Under the pieces are notes generated by a model that was not told where the DNA came from, ran no database searches, and saw only the letters and a program-made list of their open reading frames with translations. 64,000 nt of DNA. Origin: Symbiodinium natans (lineage: Eukaryota > Sar > Dinophyceae > Suessiales > Symbiodiniaceae). Location: positions 329,922 to 393,921 of the forward strand of contig CAJNDS010000891.1 in the NCBI GenBank assembly GCA_905221605.1. The letters run 5' to 3'. Positions 63,413 through 64,000 of the stretch are shown piece by piece. The stretch's first letter is position 1. Each line of letters begins with the position of its first letter. Position numbers and translations under genes: made by a program.

Positions 63413-63656
63413 CTGCCCCCCAAATGCTCTATAGGGTAACTCTAGGACCGCAAGGCCCTTAAGCTCAGTGTCTTTCCTCAGGCTTCTAGAACCCTAAGCC
63501 CTAAACCCTAAACCCTAGCCCTAAACCCCAAACCGCCAAACCCGAAACCCTAAATCCTATACTACTACTCTTGTTTCTACACATAAGAAGCCCGCTGTTG
63601 ACCACCCAAAGCCCTAAACCCTCAGGCCTGCACTGAACCTTAGTGGTGTAGCACAT

Positions 63657-63797
63657 GGGCCTTAATAGTTAAAATAGGGGTTTGGTGGGTTTAGGGTTTA
63701 GGGTCTAGGGCTTAGGGCTTAGGGTTTCGGGTTTGCTATTATTGTGTCATCATAAAAAGACCGTAAGGGAACGCTATTCGAAATTTTTCCGAGACCC
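63657..63797. mobile_element. Family F13 element split by a TTTAGGG array
   Basis: GGGCCTTAATAGTTAAAATA at left and GGGAACGCTATTCGAAATTT, TTCCGAGACCC at right match F13. Telomeric units occupy 63688-63734, exactly where the sister copy has GGGTTTA. Confidence 0.62.
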
Positions 63798-63813
63798 AAA
63801 AGCAGGGATTTAC

Positions 63814-63866
63814 GTCTCTTTCGTGTGGCCAAGCAGCGTGCTGATGTACAGCATGCAAATCAGCAC
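63814..63866 (-). CDS. Candidate 53-nt exon with both splice sites, hydrophobic
   Basis: Minus strand: acceptor GGGTGACAG, then VLICMLYISTLLGHTKE, donor GTAAAT at 63808-63813. Likely part of a membrane helix. Confidence 0.5.
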
Positions 63867-63900
63867 CTGTCACCCTAAACCCTAAACCCTAAACCCTAAG

Positions 63901-63952
63901 TTTTGTCGGCTTCCCCGGAGCTTTGGCTAGGAGAAATAGCGGAGCACCCTCT
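63901..63952 (-). CDS. Possible exon
   Basis: Minus strand: acceptor CTTATGCAG, then GAPLFLLAKAPGKPTK up to a CCCTAAA array. Short, and only the acceptor supports it. Confidence 0.28.
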
Positions 63953-64000
63953 GCATAAGGGATCCTGTAACCCTGCTAGGGGGGTTTACGGTTTAGGGTT

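Larger units (their letters stand above)
1..64000. repeat. Window-wide interspersed telomere-type repeats
   Basis: Roughly 150 separate blocks of TTTAGGG (G-rich strand on +) or CCCTAAA (C-rich strand on +) are spread over the entire window, with islands of mostly 60-300 bp between them. Orientation changes repeatedly, so this is not one eroded telomere. Each frame of the array contains a stop every 21 bases (TAG or TAA), so the blocks cannot be translated for long and must lie in introns or intergenic DNA. Blocks listed below are the longer ones; shorter ones (2-6 units) fill most remaining gaps. Confidence 0.97.

Noticed and set aside
1-64000. A chromosome-end telomere or subtelomere
   Set aside because: Arrays switch orientation many times and never run off the window as one terminal tract; both edges contain mixed unique DNA.

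Overview
This window looks like nuclear DNA of a protist that uses the plant-type telomere repeat TTTAGGG. I see no bacterial gene, operon or rRNA, and no tRNA I can support. About 150 blocks of (TTTAGGG)n or (CCCTAAA)n, in both orientations and from 2 to about 37 units long, are scattered over the whole 64 kb. They are separated by roughly 60-300 bp islands of non-repetitive DNA. The window is not a chromosome end, because arrays in opposite orientation alternate throughout. TTTAGGG telomeres, very high intron density, short exons and apparent one-strand gene order fit an alveolate best (dinoflagellate, chromerid or coccidian; Eimeria is known for dispersed telomere-like heptamers). That assignment is inference.

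Three layers are interleaved. (1) Telomere-type arrays: exact heptamers, plus blocks homogenised for one variant (TTTAGGGG, TTGAGGG, TTCAGGG, TTTAGAGG, GCTTAGG, TTTGGGG). (2) Small dispersed hairpin elements of about 100-250 bp (MITE-like). I separate about a dozen families by comparing copies; some are nested in each other and several are split by a telomeric array that sister copies lack. (3) GC-rich islands that read as short exons. The best ones lie on the minus strand, have codons ending mostly in G or C, and start at a CAG acceptor; some have GT donors. The longest convincing one is at 40.4-40.9 kb.

Right part (46-64 kb): two candidate minus-strand genes. One, about 57.6-63.9 kb, has several exons encoding hydrophobic helices and a terminal exon with a stop. 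The other, about 46.4-56.3 kb, has at least nine exon candidates, mostly rich in A, E, K and Q, ending in a 39-nt terminal exon with a stop. Middle (16-45 kb): further minus-strand exon candidates, not assigned to genes. Left (1-16 kb): more candidates, plus a 2-kb AT-rich island without telomeric repeats (8.7-10.8 kb) bounded by inverted (TA)n/poly-C junctions.

Limits: a GC-rich island of about 100 bp is often open in two or more frames by chance, and several islands read well on both strands. Exon calls are therefore hypotheses graded by acceptor and donor signals and codon composition. No protein family could be named for any of them.
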